DNA of 64,000 nucleotides from an uncultured Devosia sp. GTDB taxonomy: Bacteria > Pseudomonadota > Alphaproteobacteria > Rhizobiales > Devosiaceae. The notes beneath the pieces were generated by a model, which had not been told where the DNA came from, made no database searches, and saw only the letters and a program-made list of their open reading frames with translations. The translations under genes and the position numbers were made by a program. How positions within the stretch are numbered: the stretch's first letter is position 1; every line of letters begins with the position of its first letter. Location: assembly GCF_963517015.1 (NCBI RefSeq), contig NZ_CAUQDV010000001.1, positions 1,680,001 to 1,744,000 on the forward strand, read 5' to 3'. Shown piece after piece: positions 31,928 through 40,189 of the stretch.

Positions 31928-33370
31928 GTGTCCCTGAGTGTTTCACAGCTGCTCGAAGGCTCCGGCGCCCGCCCCAAAAAGGGGCTGGGCGCGGTTTTCG
32001 GTCTCAATTCCGATAGCCGACGCATCGAGCCGGGCGATATTTTCTTCGCGCTGCCGGGCCACAATGTGCATGGCAATCAGTTCGTGCCGGACGCCGTCAA
32101 GCGCGGTGCCCTGGCGATCATCACCGACATCGCCCCGGTCGGTGATCCGGGCGTACCGGTGATCATCGTGGGTGATGTGCGCGAAGCCTACGCCCGTGCT
32201 GCATCGCGGGTTTTCGAGCCGCAGCCCGAGATCACGGTTGCCGTGACCGGCACCAATGGCAAGACGTCGGTCGCATCCTTCGTGCGCCAGATCTGGAACT
32301 ACGCCGGCATTGCAGGCGCCAGCATCGGTACGCTGGGTGTGGACACCATGACGCGCCATATCGATGGCAGTCTCACGACGCCGGACTCCCGCACGCTGCA
32401 TCAGTCGATGCGCGCGCTCAAGGCGCAGGGCATCGACCATGTGGCGCTCGAAGCGTCGAGCCATGGCCTCGACCAGCGCCGGCTCGACGGCATCCACTTC
32501 GAAGCGGTGGCCTTCACCAATCTCAGCCGCGATCATCTCGATTACCATGCCGACATGGACGAGTATCGCAATGCCAAGCTGCGGCTGTTCACCGACCTGC
32601 TGGTCGATGGTGGCGCTGCCGTGGTCAATGTCGACGATCCCGAGCATGAGCAGTTCATGTATGCGGCGCTGGGTTCGGGCGCGACGCTGCTGACCGTCGG
32701 CCGCGAGGGTGCCTATATCGAAGTGCTGTCGGTGACGCCGGAAGGCTACGGCCAGCGTGTCGAAATCCGCCACGTCGGCGAAAAGGTCAGTTTCCACCTG
32801 CCGCTGACCGGCGAATTCCAGGTTTCCAACGCCATCGTGGCTGCTGCCCTGGCCATGTCGAGTGGCGTGGACAAGTCCGATGCCTTCCCGGCGCTTTCGG
32901 ACCTGGTGGGCGCCAAAGGGCGGCTGGAACTGGTCGGTGCACACAATGGTGGCGCGATCTTCATTGACTATTCCCACAAGCCGGTGGCGCTGGAATCCGC
33001 GCTTGCCTCGCTTCGGCCATATGCCAAGGGAAAGCTGCGTCTGGTGTTCGGCGCGGGTGGTGACCGCGACAAGGGCAAGCGGCCGATGATGGGCGAAGTC
33101 GCCCATCGCATGGCCGACGACATCATCGTGACCGACGACAATCCGCGCACGGAAGACCCGGCGACCATTCGCAAGGAAATCCTGGCCGAGGCCAAGGGCG
33201 CGCGCGAAATCGGCGATCGCAAGAAGGCGATCACCGAAGCCGTGCAGTCTCTTGAGGAAGGCGACGTCCTGCTCATTGCCGGCAAGGGTCACGAGGACTA
33301 CCAGATCATCGGCACCACCAAGCACCATTTCTCCGACCATGAGGTCGTGGCGGAGGCAATCAAGGGCTAG
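31928..33370 (+). CDS. murE: UDP-MurNAc-L-Ala-D-Glu:meso-diaminopimelate ligase
   Basis: A 480-aa cytoplasmic Mur ligase that adds the third residue of the stem peptide. The ATP loop TGTNGKTS is at about residues 108-115. DNPR (in VTDDNPRTEDP) is the motif that selects meso-diaminopimelate, so the wall is of the usual Gram-negative type. I use the GTG at 31928, which has AAGGA upstream; an ATG within ftsI would overlap that gene by 59 bases. murF follows ten bases later. Confidence 0.95.
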   Translation: MSLSVSQLLEGSGARPKKGLGAVFGLNSDSRRIEPGDIFFALPGHNVHGNQFVPDAVKRGALAIITDIAPVGDPGVPVIIVGDVREAYARAASRVFEPQPEITVAVTGTNGKTSVASFVRQIWNYAGIAGASIGTLGVDTMTRHIDGSLTTPDSRTLHQSMRALKAQGIDHVALEASSHGLDQRRLDGIHFEAVAFTNLSRDHLDYHADMDEYRNAKLRLFTDLLVDGGAAVVNVDDPEHEQFMYAALGSGATLLTVGREGAYIEVLSVTPEGYGQRVEIRHVGEKVSFHLPLTGEFQVSNAIVAAALAMSSGVDKSDAFPALSDLVGAKGRLELVGAHNGGAIFIDYSHKPVALESALASLRPYAKGKLRLVFGAGGDRDKGKRPMMGEVAHRMADDIIVTDDNPRTEDPATIRKEILAEAKGAREIGDRKKAITEAVQSLEEGDVLLIAGKGHEDYQIIGTTKHHFSDHEVVAEAIKG

Positions 33371-33379
33371 AAGGCACAT

Positions 33380-34771
33380 ATGACACAGGCCCTGCATACG
33401 ATCGGCTCCATCCTTGCCGCCACGGGAGGCACGAGCGATCTCGAGCCGTCGACACCCATCGGGTCGGTCACGATCGACTCGCGCGAAATCGGGCCTGATG
33501 CATTGTTCGTTGCCATCAAGGGCGATCGTTTCGACGGGCATGACTTTGTCGAGACGGCGCTTGGCAATGGTGCGGTCGCGGCGCTGGTCAGCCGGGGCGA
33601 GGGGCAGGGTTGGATTGTCGTTGGTGATGCGCTGGACGGCATGCGGGACATCGCTCGCGCGGCCCGTGAGCGCAGTCGGGCTATCGTCGTCGGCGTGACC
33701 GGCAGTGTGGGCAAGACCACGACCAAGGAAGCCATCCGCGTGGTGTTCGAGGCCGCCGGCCAGACCCATGCCTCGATCAAGAGCTTCAACAATCACTGGG
33801 GCGTGCCGCTGATGCTGGCGCGTTTTCCTCAAGACGCGCAGTTTGGCGTGTTCGAAATGGGCATGAGCGGGCCGGACGAAATCCGTCCGCTGTCGCAGCT
33901 TGTACGGCCGCATATCGCGGTGATCACTAATATTGCCGCAGCGCATTTCGAGGCTTTCGGTTCGCTCGATGGCATTGCCCGCGCCAAGGCCGAAATTTTC
34001 GCGGGGCTCGAGCCGGGCGGTACGACCGTGCTCAATGCGGATCATGCCCAGCTCGATGTGTTGCTCGACGAAGCGCGCGCCGCTGGTGTCGGCAATGTCG
34101 TCACCTATGGCGAAGCACGCGGCGTCGACTGGCAGATCCTCGACATCCAGACTGCGGGTGAAAGCTCATTCGCGACCATCGAGCATGAGGGCGAGCGCCA
34201 TGCGCTGGTCGTCAATGTCCCCGGTCGCCACATGGTGGCCAATGCAACCGCGGCGCTGGCCGTCGCGCACCGTGCCGGCATCGAGCCCGCGGTAGCGCTG
34301 CGCGCGCTGGCCGGTTTTGGCGCACAGGCGGGCAGGGGACTGCGTAGCCGGCTTGGTCCCGAGGACAAGCCACTGCTGCTGATCGACGAAAGCTACAATG
34401 CCAATACGGCATCGATGACGGCAGCCCTCGAGACGTTTGCAAGCCAGGCTGCGCCCGATGGCGACAAGGTCATCATTTTGGGCGACATGCTGGAATTGGG
34501 CGAGCAATCGCCAGGCATGCATGCCAGCCTCGTGCCTGCCGTCAACGCCTCTGGGGCCACGCATATCTATCTCGTAGGCAAGGATATGATGGCCCTTGGT
34601 GAGGCGCTCGGCGAGGGTCGTGTGACGGCCCATGCACAGACCTCTGGGGAGATGGCGGAGATCGTGCTCAACCAGCTTGCCTATGGCGACGCAGTTATGA
34701 TCAAAGGGTCCAACGGCGTGGGCCTAGCGGGCGTTGTCGAGAAAATTCGCCAGAAATTCGGCAATTCCTGA
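33380..34771 (+). CDS. murF: UDP-MurNAc-tripeptide:D-Ala-D-Ala ligase
   Basis: A 463-aa Mur ligase that adds D-Ala-D-Ala to finish the soluble precursor. The ATP loop reads VTGSVGKTTTKE (about 113-124), followed by FNNHWGVPLMLA and FEMGMSGPDEI, which are MurF-specific. The C-terminal domain has DESYNANTASM and the ligase motif ILGDMLELGEQS. It sits between murE and mraY in the normal order. Confidence 0.95.
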   Translation: MTQALHTIGSILAATGGTSDLEPSTPIGSVTIDSREIGPDALFVAIKGDRFDGHDFVETALGNGAVAALVSRGEGQGWIVVGDALDGMRDIARAARERSRAIVVGVTGSVGKTTTKEAIRVVFEAAGQTHASIKSFNNHWGVPLMLARFPQDAQFGVFEMGMSGPDEIRPLSQLVRPHIAVITNIAAAHFEAFGSLDGIARAKAEIFAGLEPGGTTVLNADHAQLDVLLDEARAAGVGNVVTYGEARGVDWQILDIQTAGESSFATIEHEGERHALVVNVPGRHMVANATAALAVAHRAGIEPAVALRALAGFGAQAGRGLRSRLGPEDKPLLLIDESYNANTASMTAALETFASQAAPDGDKVIILGDMLELGEQSPGMHASLVPAVNASGATHIYLVGKDMMALGEALGEGRVTAHAQTSGEMAEIVLNQLAYGDAVMIKGSNGVGLAGVVEKIRQKFGNS

Positions 34772-34798
34772 TCCCACCCAACAAGGACAATTCGCTTC

Positions 34799-35884
34799 AT
34801 GCTGTACTTCCTTGGCCAGTTGGGTGATGCGCTCACGGCCTTCAACGTCTTCCGCTACATCACCTTCCGCACGGCTGGCGCTGTCGTCACGGCGCTGTTC
34901 TTCGTCTTCATGTTCGGCCCGGGCATGATCGCGCTGCTGCGCCTCAAGCAAGGCCGCGGCCAGCCGATCCGCGAAGATGGTCCGGCGGGGCACCTTCTTA
35001 CCAAGAAGGGCACGCCCACCATGGGCGGGTTGATGATCCTCTCGGGGTCGGTGATTTCCACGCTGATCTGGGCCAATCTTTCCAACGGCTATGTCTGGGT
35101 CGTGCTGTTCGTGACCGTCGGCTTTGGTGCCATCGGCTTTTACGACGACTATCTCAAGGTCAAGCGGATGAGCCATGCCGGTTTCGGCAGCAAGCAGCGC
35201 CTGCTGCTGGAGGCTCTGATCGGTGGCATCGCGGCCTTCTTCATTTCGCAGCTCGCTGCAGGCTCGTATGGCACGTCGCTGCTCTTCCCCTTCGTCAAGG
35301 ATCTGGCGCTCAACCTTGGCTATTTCTACATCCTGTTCGGCGGCTTCGTCGTCGTTGCGGCCGGCAATTCGGTCAACCTGACCGACGGTCTCGATGGTCT
35401 CGCCATCGTGCCGGTCATGGTGGCTGCGGCCTGTTTCGGCCTCATCGCCTATCTCGTCGGCAGCCAGAACTATGCCGATTACCTGCTGCTAAATTCCGTG
35501 CCTGGAACGGCCGAACTGGCCGTGGTCTGCGGTGCGCTGATCGGTGCGGGCCTGGGCTTTCTGTGGTTCAACGCCCCGCCGGCGCAGATCTTCATGGGTG
35601 ACACGGGTTCGCTGGCTCTGGGCGGTGCGCTGGGCACGATCGCCGTGGCCGTCAAGCATGAGCTGGTGCTGGCCATTATCGGCGGTCTCTTCGTGCTCGA
35701 AGCGGTGTCGGTCATCGTGCAGGTGGCCTCGTTCAAGCTGACCGGCAAGCGCGTGTTCCGCATGGCGCCGATCCACCACCATTTCGAGCATCTGGGCTGG
35801 ACGGAATCGCAGGTCGTGATCCGCTTCTGGATCATCAGCTTCGTGCTGGCACTGATCGGGCTCTCCAGCCTCAAGCTGCGCTAG
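34799..35884 (+). CDS. mraY: Phospho-MurNAc-pentapeptide transferase MraY
   Basis: A 361-aa integral membrane enzyme with about ten membrane helices that attaches the precursor to undecaprenyl phosphate (lipid I). The signature DGPAGHLLTKKGTPTMGG, the aspartate pair in GFYDDYLKVKR, the NLTDGLDGLA motif and the histidine-rich PIHHHFEHLGW near the end are all intact. The next dcw gene should be murD; instead the convergent anti-sigma gene follows and the two stops overlap by four bases. Confidence 0.96.
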   Translation: MLYFLGQLGDALTAFNVFRYITFRTAGAVVTALFFVFMFGPGMIALLRLKQGRGQPIREDGPAGHLLTKKGTPTMGGLMILSGSVISTLIWANLSNGYVWVVLFVTVGFGAIGFYDDYLKVKRMSHAGFGSKQRLLLEALIGGIAAFFISQLAAGSYGTSLLFPFVKDLALNLGYFYILFGGFVVVAAGNSVNLTDGLDGLAIVPVMVAAACFGLIAYLVGSQNYADYLLLNSVPGTAELAVVCGALIGAGLGFLWFNAPPAQIFMGDTGSLALGGALGTIAVAVKHELVLAIIGGLFVLEAVSVIVQVASFKLTGKRVFRMAPIHHHFEHLGWTESQVVIRFWIISFVLALIGLSSLKLR

Positions 35885-36576
35885 ACCGGCGGTCGGGCGA
35901 AGCCCTTCACCAGGATCGGGCCGGTCGGGCGACCGGTCGGCGAGCCGGGTGACGGCTCAAGCGTGATTTCGTAGAGCTGGCCGCTGGCCGGGTCCGGCAA
36001 TTCTGGTCCCGTCAGGCTGATGGTGCGCGGATCGCTGAAGGTGCCCAGGGATACCGGCCCGGTTTCGGCATCGGGCAGGGTCCAGACCTCGAGGATCTGG
36101 CCTTCGGGCACGGCGAAGTCTTCGAGCGGAACGAGGCGAATGCTGTCATCGGCAAAAGCCTCGACGATGGCGCCCGGCTGGGCATCACCCTCATTGAGCA
36201 GCACGGCGATCATCATCGGTTCGCGCGTTGTCGTGGTCATGGTGCCGGCCAGATAGCCGATTCCCAGGGCCACGACCACGCTGGCGGCGGCAGCATACCA
36301 TTGTGGACGAATGGCCAGTCGGCGGGGCGTGAGTGGCACCACATTATCGACAGTTGGCTGGGTCCCGAGTTGCGCCTCGATGGCCTGCCAGAGCGCGGGA
36401 TTGATTTCGGCGGGCAAAGCCGTGTCGTCGAGCCGTTGCATGTGCGCCGTAAGGCGTTCGACAGCGGCCCGCAGCGCCGGGTCGAATGCAAGCGAGCGCT
36501 CGAACGCGCTGCGTTCGGCATCGTCCATCAGCCCCAGCACGTAGAGGCCGGCATGTTCCATCTGTTCCGGGGTCAT
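35881..36576 (-). CDS. RskA-type anti-sigma factor
   Basis: A 231-aa protein. The N-terminal 90 residues form the cytoplasmic sigma-binding part (MTPEQMEHAGLYVLGLMDDAERSAFERSL), a single membrane segment lies at about 100-120 (WYAAAASVVVALGIGYLAG), and the rest is a periplasmic RskA domain with VEAFADDSIRLVPLED and GTFSDPRTI. It should hold the partner sigma factor inactive until a signal arrives. Its ATG overlaps the sigma stop by four bases. It faces mraY tail to tail. Confidence 0.88.
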   Translation of the reverse strand: MTPEQMEHAGLYVLGLMDDAERSAFERSLAFDPALRAAVERLTAHMQRLDDTALPAEINPALWQAIEAQLGTQPTVDNVVPLTPRRLAIRPQWYAAAASVVVALGIGYLAGTMTTTTREPMMIAVLLNEGDAQPGAIVEAFADDSIRLVPLEDFAVPEGQILEVWTLPDAETGPVSLGTFSDPRTISLTGPELPDPASGQLYEITLEPSPGSPTGRPTGPILVKGFARPPV

Positions 36577-37127
36577 GACAGGCACTCCTGCAGCGACACC
36601 ACGCTGCGGCGGATCCATGCCTTGATGGTGCCGAGCGGTGCGCTCATGGTCGCGGCAGCTTCACCATGGCTGAGACCGGTGACATAGCACAGGAGAACCG
36701 CCCGGCGGCGTGGCTCGTCCAGCCGTTCCAGGCAGACGCGAAGCGCGTCGCGATCGGCAAGGCTGTCGAAGGCCTGCTGGGCGTCGAGCGACCGGTCGCC
36801 CAGATCGGCTAGGGTTTCCCCGTCGTGATAGTCCATCCGGCTCCCGTCACGCAGCATGTTGAGAGCACGATTACGGGTCATGGTGGTGAGCCAGCCGCGC
36901 GCGGAGCCGCGCTGCGCATCGAACTGGCCAGCGCGCTGCCAGACGGCGACGAAGACTTCCTGGACAGCTTCTTCGGCCAGATCGCGGCGCCGCAGGATGC
37001 GCTGCGCGATGGAGACAAGGCGTCCCGATTCACTTTGAAACAATCCGGCCAAAGCCGAGCGATCGCCCTTGGCAATACGCGGCAATAGCATTTCTGCGTC
37101 GTGCGGGTCGGACATAAGGCGCAACAT
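36573..37127 (-). CDS. ECF-type sigma factor (SigK-like)
   Basis: A 184-aa sigma-70 family protein with only regions 2 and 4. Region 2 shows RRRDLAEEAVQEVFVAVWQRAGQF and ARGWLTTMTRNRALNMLRD; region 4 shows LDEPRRRAVLLCYVTGLSHGEAAATMSAPLGTIKAWIRRS. With the overlapping RskA gene it forms a SigK/RskA-like pair. The divergent DUF4394 gene is a plausible target, and the intergenic region carries a long inverted repeat. Start at 37127 has AGGAGAG eleven bases upstream; a second ATG lies at 37115. Confidence 0.9.
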   Translation of the reverse strand: MLRLMSDPHDAEMLLPRIAKGDRSALAGLFQSESGRLVSIAQRILRRRDLAEEAVQEVFVAVWQRAGQFDAQRGSARGWLTTMTRNRALNMLRDGSRMDYHDGETLADLGDRSLDAQQAFDSLADRDALRVCLERLDEPRRRAVLLCYVTGLSHGEAAATMSAPLGTIKAWIRRSVVSLQECLS

Positions 37128-37173
37128 GGCTGCAAACTCTCCTGCTGTCGACTACCTGCGGCTGCGGCCATTT

Positions 37174-37208
37174 GGATGCAGCGCGAATTATTTCCATTTG
37201 CTGCATCC
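37174..37208. promoter_or_regulatory. Inverted repeat in the sigma factor/DUF4394 divergent promoter
   Basis: GGATGCAGC (37174-37182) and GCTGCATCC (37200-37208) are perfect inverted arms 17 bases apart, and CCATTTG is repeated directly around them. Near the DUF4394 start, GGTAACCCCCTCGTAACC could be an ECF-type -35 region, but the -10 is unclear. Confidence 0.45.
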
Positions 37209-37276
37209 ATTTGCATCTCGCCGCGGGTAACCCCCTCGTAACCAGCGCAAAAGCGCTCCATTCGAGGAGACGTCTC

Positions 37277-38068
37277 ATGACTGCAACTTCCCTGTTCGCC
37301 CTGCGTGCCGGCCTCATCACCTCCACCTTCATCCTGGGTGCCGGCGCTGCCTTTGCCGCGCCTGCCATCGGCCTGGTCGGCGGCACAACGCTCGTGATGT
37401 TCGACACCGAAACCCGCGCCGTCAGTGGCACGATGGAGGTATCGGGCGTCGATGGTCTGGCCGGTATCGACGTGCGCCCGGCTGACAAGCTGCTCTACGG
37501 CGTGTCACTGGCGGGTGAGGTCGTGACCATCGATACGACCAGCGGCGAAGCTACGGTCAAGTCGACCCTCTCGGAAAAGCTTGGCACCTACGAAGGCGCC
37601 AGCGTCGACTTCAACCCGATGGCCGATCGCCTGCGCATCGTGGGTGCCGATGGCAGCAATCACCGCGCCAATGTCGACGATGGTTCGGTGACCGTGGACG
37701 GTTCGCTTGCCTATGACGCTGCCGACATGCATGCCGGCGAAACGCCCGCCATCGTTGCGGTCGCCTATACCAATTCGATCGGCAAGCCCGAAGCGACGGC
37801 CATGTATGATATCGACGCGACCATTGTTGCGCTGATCCAGCAGGCTCCGCCAAATGACGGTGTGCTCAAGGCTGTCGGCAAGCTGGGTGTCGAGGGCGGT
37901 TCGTCCTATGCCTTCGACATCGCGGCGACGGAAGACCTGACCAATACGGCCTATCTTGTTATCGACAACGCGCTACACACGGTTGACCTCGAAACCGGCG
38001 CGGCAGAAGCCTGGGGCGCAATCGAAGGCGTCGAAGGCTCGATCACGGACATTGCCATCCTGCAGTAA
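37277..38068 (+). CDS. DUF4394 domain exported protein
   Basis: A 263-aa protein with a signal peptide (residues 1-28, ending GAAFAAPA) and one DUF4394 domain. Repeated short motifs such as GLAGIDVRPADKLLYGVS and GASVDFNPMADRLRIVGADGSNHR suggest a beta-propeller-like fold. Function is unknown. The strong ribosome site GAGGAG ends seven bases before the start. It is divergent from the ECF sigma gene, so it is a likely member of that regulon, and it sits inside the dcw cluster where murD would be expected. Confidence 0.87.
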   Translation: MTATSLFALRAGLITSTFILGAGAAFAAPAIGLVGGTTLVMFDTETRAVSGTMEVSGVDGLAGIDVRPADKLLYGVSLAGEVVTIDTTSGEATVKSTLSEKLGTYEGASVDFNPMADRLRIVGADGSNHRANVDDGSVTVDGSLAYDAADMHAGETPAIVAVAYTNSIGKPEATAMYDIDATIVALIQQAPPNDGVLKAVGKLGVEGGSSYAFDIAATEDLTNTAYLVIDNALHTVDLETGAAEAWGAIEGVEGSITDIAILQ

Positions 38069-38094
38069 GCAGTTGGCGGCCTGGATTTTGGAGC

Positions 38095-38130
38095 GCGCGG
38101 ACCGTCAGGTCCGCGCTTTTTGTTTGTTTT
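38095..38130 (+). terminator. Intrinsic terminator after the DUF4394 gene
   Basis: GCGCGGACC-GTCA-GGTCCGCGC followed by TTTTTGTTTGTTTT. Confidence 0.9.
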
Positions 38131-38535
38131 AAGGCAGGACGGCAAGACCCTCGGCATGTGCGGCGGCGATGAGTTTGTCATCGAGCGTGGCGAGGGGGAG
38201 TTTCTTGCGAAGAGCCAATTCGAGATAGGTGGCGTCATAGATGCTGAGGCCGTGCTTCACCGCTAAATCGACCGTTGCCCGCCATAGACGCCCTGCGGTC
38301 TCTTCATCGACTTCGACATCCAGCGCGGCCAGCTTCGACAGGATGGCATCGCGCTCCCGTTGCGAAATCTTACCGCGACGGTGCGTACGACGACCACAGC
38401 CGCGACTTCGATAGGCCAAAGCTGCGGTACGCAAGCGCCATGTTCGATGACACGCCGTGCAAGTTCAAGCAAAGTTGGTGTCTGCTGATCCAAAAAGCTC
38501 CAGCCCAGGCTGGCGGATGCGTCCACGACGATCAA
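38129..38535 (-). pseudogene. vapC-like PIN-domain toxin, frameshifted
   Basis: Two overlapping frames together make one VapC. The first (from TTG at 38535) gives MIVVDASASLGWSF, the PIN start with its catalytic aspartate, and runs to WPIEVA. The second gives GKISQRERDAIL, then DLAVKHGLSIYDATYLELALRKKLPLATLDDKLIAAA, with the remaining acidic residues, and ends at 38129. The join needs a one-base frame change near 38385-38400, where the sequence is rich in GTC/GTA repeats. As written the toxin is inactive. The TTG overlaps the vapB-like stop, the usual coupled arrangement. A sequencing error cannot be excluded. Confidence 0.75.
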
Positions 38536-38774
38536 TATTTGCGACCTTCGTTGATAAGGTCCTTTATGGTCTCGCCGGGTTCCAGCTTCAGGTTTATCTT
38601 CAGCGCCAAGAGCGCTTCCATCGCCGCTCTGGCCTTAGCCACGTCGCGCTTCGGCTTGGGCGTCACTGTGGCGATCACCTCGCCGTTCTGTGTGACCTCG
38701 ATGGTGCCACCGTCAGAATTTTCCAGCACAGGCAATAGTGCGTTCGCGCTATCGATTTCCCACTTTTCGTCCAT
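38532..38774 (-). CDS. Phd/VapB-family antitoxin
   Basis: An 80-aa protein with the Phd/YefM-like N-terminal fold (VLENSDGGTIEVTQNGEVIATVTPKPK) and a C-terminal toxin-binding tail (LKLEPGETIKDLINEGRKY). It would bind DNA and neutralise the adjacent PIN toxin. ATG at 38774 follows GGGAGCAGGACG. The partner toxin gene is frameshifted, so the antitoxin may be a leftover. It lies just upstream of ftsW, on the other strand. Confidence 0.8.
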   Translation of the reverse strand: MDEKWEIDSANALLPVLENSDGGTIEVTQNGEVIATVTPKPKRDVAKARAAMEALLALKINLKLEPGETIKDLINEGRKY

Positions 38775-38961
38775 CGTCCTGCTCCCGACAATAGCCACCC
38801 TATGCTAGGCTTTCCGGGCTTTTCCAGCAAGACAGACCTCATGGCTGCCTCTCGTCAGGAATTTCCAATCCCGATAACGCCTTCGTTCATAACTTGTCGA
38901 AACCTCGTTCGATCCGGATCTGTGGTTAAGACTCGCAAAACGCAACGGGCTTGAGTTTTCG

Positions 38962-39007
38962 GTAACCATCCACGGTTACAATTCGAAGCAATCTGTATCG
39001 AGTAACC
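38962..39007 (+). promoter_or_regulatory. GTAACC/GGTTAC inverted repeat upstream of ftsW
   Basis: GTAACC (38962-38967) and GGTTAC (38974-38979) form an inverted repeat, with a further GTAACC at 39002-39007, ten bases before the ftsW ATG. Similar GGTTAC/GTAACC pairs occur upstream of ftsZ. They may be sites for a cell-cycle regulator; the identity is unknown. Confidence 0.35.
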
Positions 39008-39016
39008 GGCTTTCCC

Positions 39017-40189
39017 ATGATGTTTTCCCGTGCCGAAAAGACGCCTCTGGCGGAATGGTGGTGGTCGATCGACCGGGAGTTGCTGGGGGCGCTGATCCTG
39101 TTGCTGACCTGCGGCATGGTGCTGAGCTTTGCCGCCAGCCCGCCGGTGGCCGAGCGCATCGGGCTCAATGAATGGTATTTCGTCATTCGCCATGCCCTGT
39201 TCTGCCTGCTGGCCCTGCCGGTCATGCTGGTGACCTCGCTGCTCAGCCAGCGGCAGGCGCGTCTTGCAGCGCTCGTTACCTTTGTGGTCAGCCTGCTCCT
39301 CCTTTGGGCGACCCTACGGTTCGGTACGGAAGTCAAAGGCGCGCGGCGCTGGATTTCGGCAGCCGGCCAGTCGGTTCAGCCATCCGAATTCATCAAGCCG
39401 GCCTTTGCCGTGCTGGGCGCATGGCTGTTCTCGGAGTCCATGATCCATCGCAATGTCCCCGGCCGGATTTTCGCGACGATCCTGATGGCGGCCGTCGTCG
39501 GTGCGCTGCTGCTGCAGCCCGATATCGGCCAGACGGCACTGATCCTGGGGACCTATGCGGGCCTGCTGTTCCTGTCGGGCATTTCCTGGTTTGTGATCTT
39601 TGGCCTGGGGGCCGGCGGGGTCGGGCTGCTGTTTGGCGCCTATATGTTCTTCCCGCACGTGTCGCGACGTATCGATACCTTCCTCAACCCCGAGGGCGGC
39701 GGCAACACCTACCAGATCGACCGCGCGCTGCAGTCGCTGCAGGAAGGTGGCTGGTTCGGTCGTGGTCCGGGTGAATCCATCGCCAAAAAACTCATTCCCG
39801 ACGCCCACGCCGACTATGTGTTCTCGGCCGCGGCGGGCGAGTATGGCATCATTTTCTGCATGCTGCTGGTGACCCTGATCGGTTTCATCGTGGTGCGCGC
39901 CATGATGGGGGCACAAAGACAGTCGAGCCTCTTTGCGCGGCTCGCCGCTTCCACTATTGCCATTCAGTTCGCCATGCAGGCGGGGATCAACCTAGCCGTG
40001 AATCTCAATCTCATTCCGCCCAAGGGCATGACGCTGCCCTTCGTATCCTATGGTGGTACCTCGATGATCGCCGTTGCCTTTGGCATGGGCCTGATGCTGG
40101 CCTTTACCCGCACGAAGCCGGAAGAGCGCATGGCGACGGGCATTCCGAGCTACCGTAGCGCCGTCGCGCCGCTGGCGCCTGCCGAATGA
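39017..40189 (+). CDS. ftsW: Septal peptidoglycan polymerase FtsW
   Basis: A 390-aa SEDS glycosyltransferase with about ten membrane helices that polymerises lipid II at the septum together with FtsI. Conserved segments are KGARRWI, QPSEFIKPAF, QPDIGQTALI, the catalytic loop region RIDTFLNPEGGGNTYQIDRALQSLQEGGWFGRG, ADYVFSAAAGEYG and the final PFVSYGGTS. It starts a new block of the dcw cluster after an insertion, with its own 240-base upstream region. The stop overlaps the murG start (ATGA). Confidence 0.96.
   Translation: MMFSRAEKTPLAEWWWSIDRELLGALILLLTCGMVLSFAASPPVAERIGLNEWYFVIRHALFCLLALPVMLVTSLLSQRQARLAALVTFVVSLLLLWATLRFGTEVKGARRWISAAGQSVQPSEFIKPAFAVLGAWLFSESMIHRNVPGRIFATILMAAVVGALLLQPDIGQTALILGTYAGLLFLSGISWFVIFGLGAGGVGLLFGAYMFFPHVSRRIDTFLNPEGGGNTYQIDRALQSLQEGGWFGRGPGESIAKKLIPDAHADYVFSAAAGEYGIIFCMLLVTLIGFIVVRAMMGAQRQSSLFARLAASTIAIQFAMQAGINLAVNLNLIPPKGMTLPFVSYGGTSMIAVAFGMGLMLAFTRTKPEERMATGIPSYRSAVAPLAPAE

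Noticed and set aside
31943..34045. A 700-codon open frame on the minus strand
   Set aside because: It lies antisense to murE and murF, which are fully supported by catalytic motifs. Long antisense frames are expected in high-GC DNA.
35881..39016. A hidden or truncated murD in the mraY-ftsW gap
   Set aside because: All six frames are explained by the sigma, anti-sigma, DUF4394 and vapBC genes; no Mur ligase ATP loop or other MurD motif is present.
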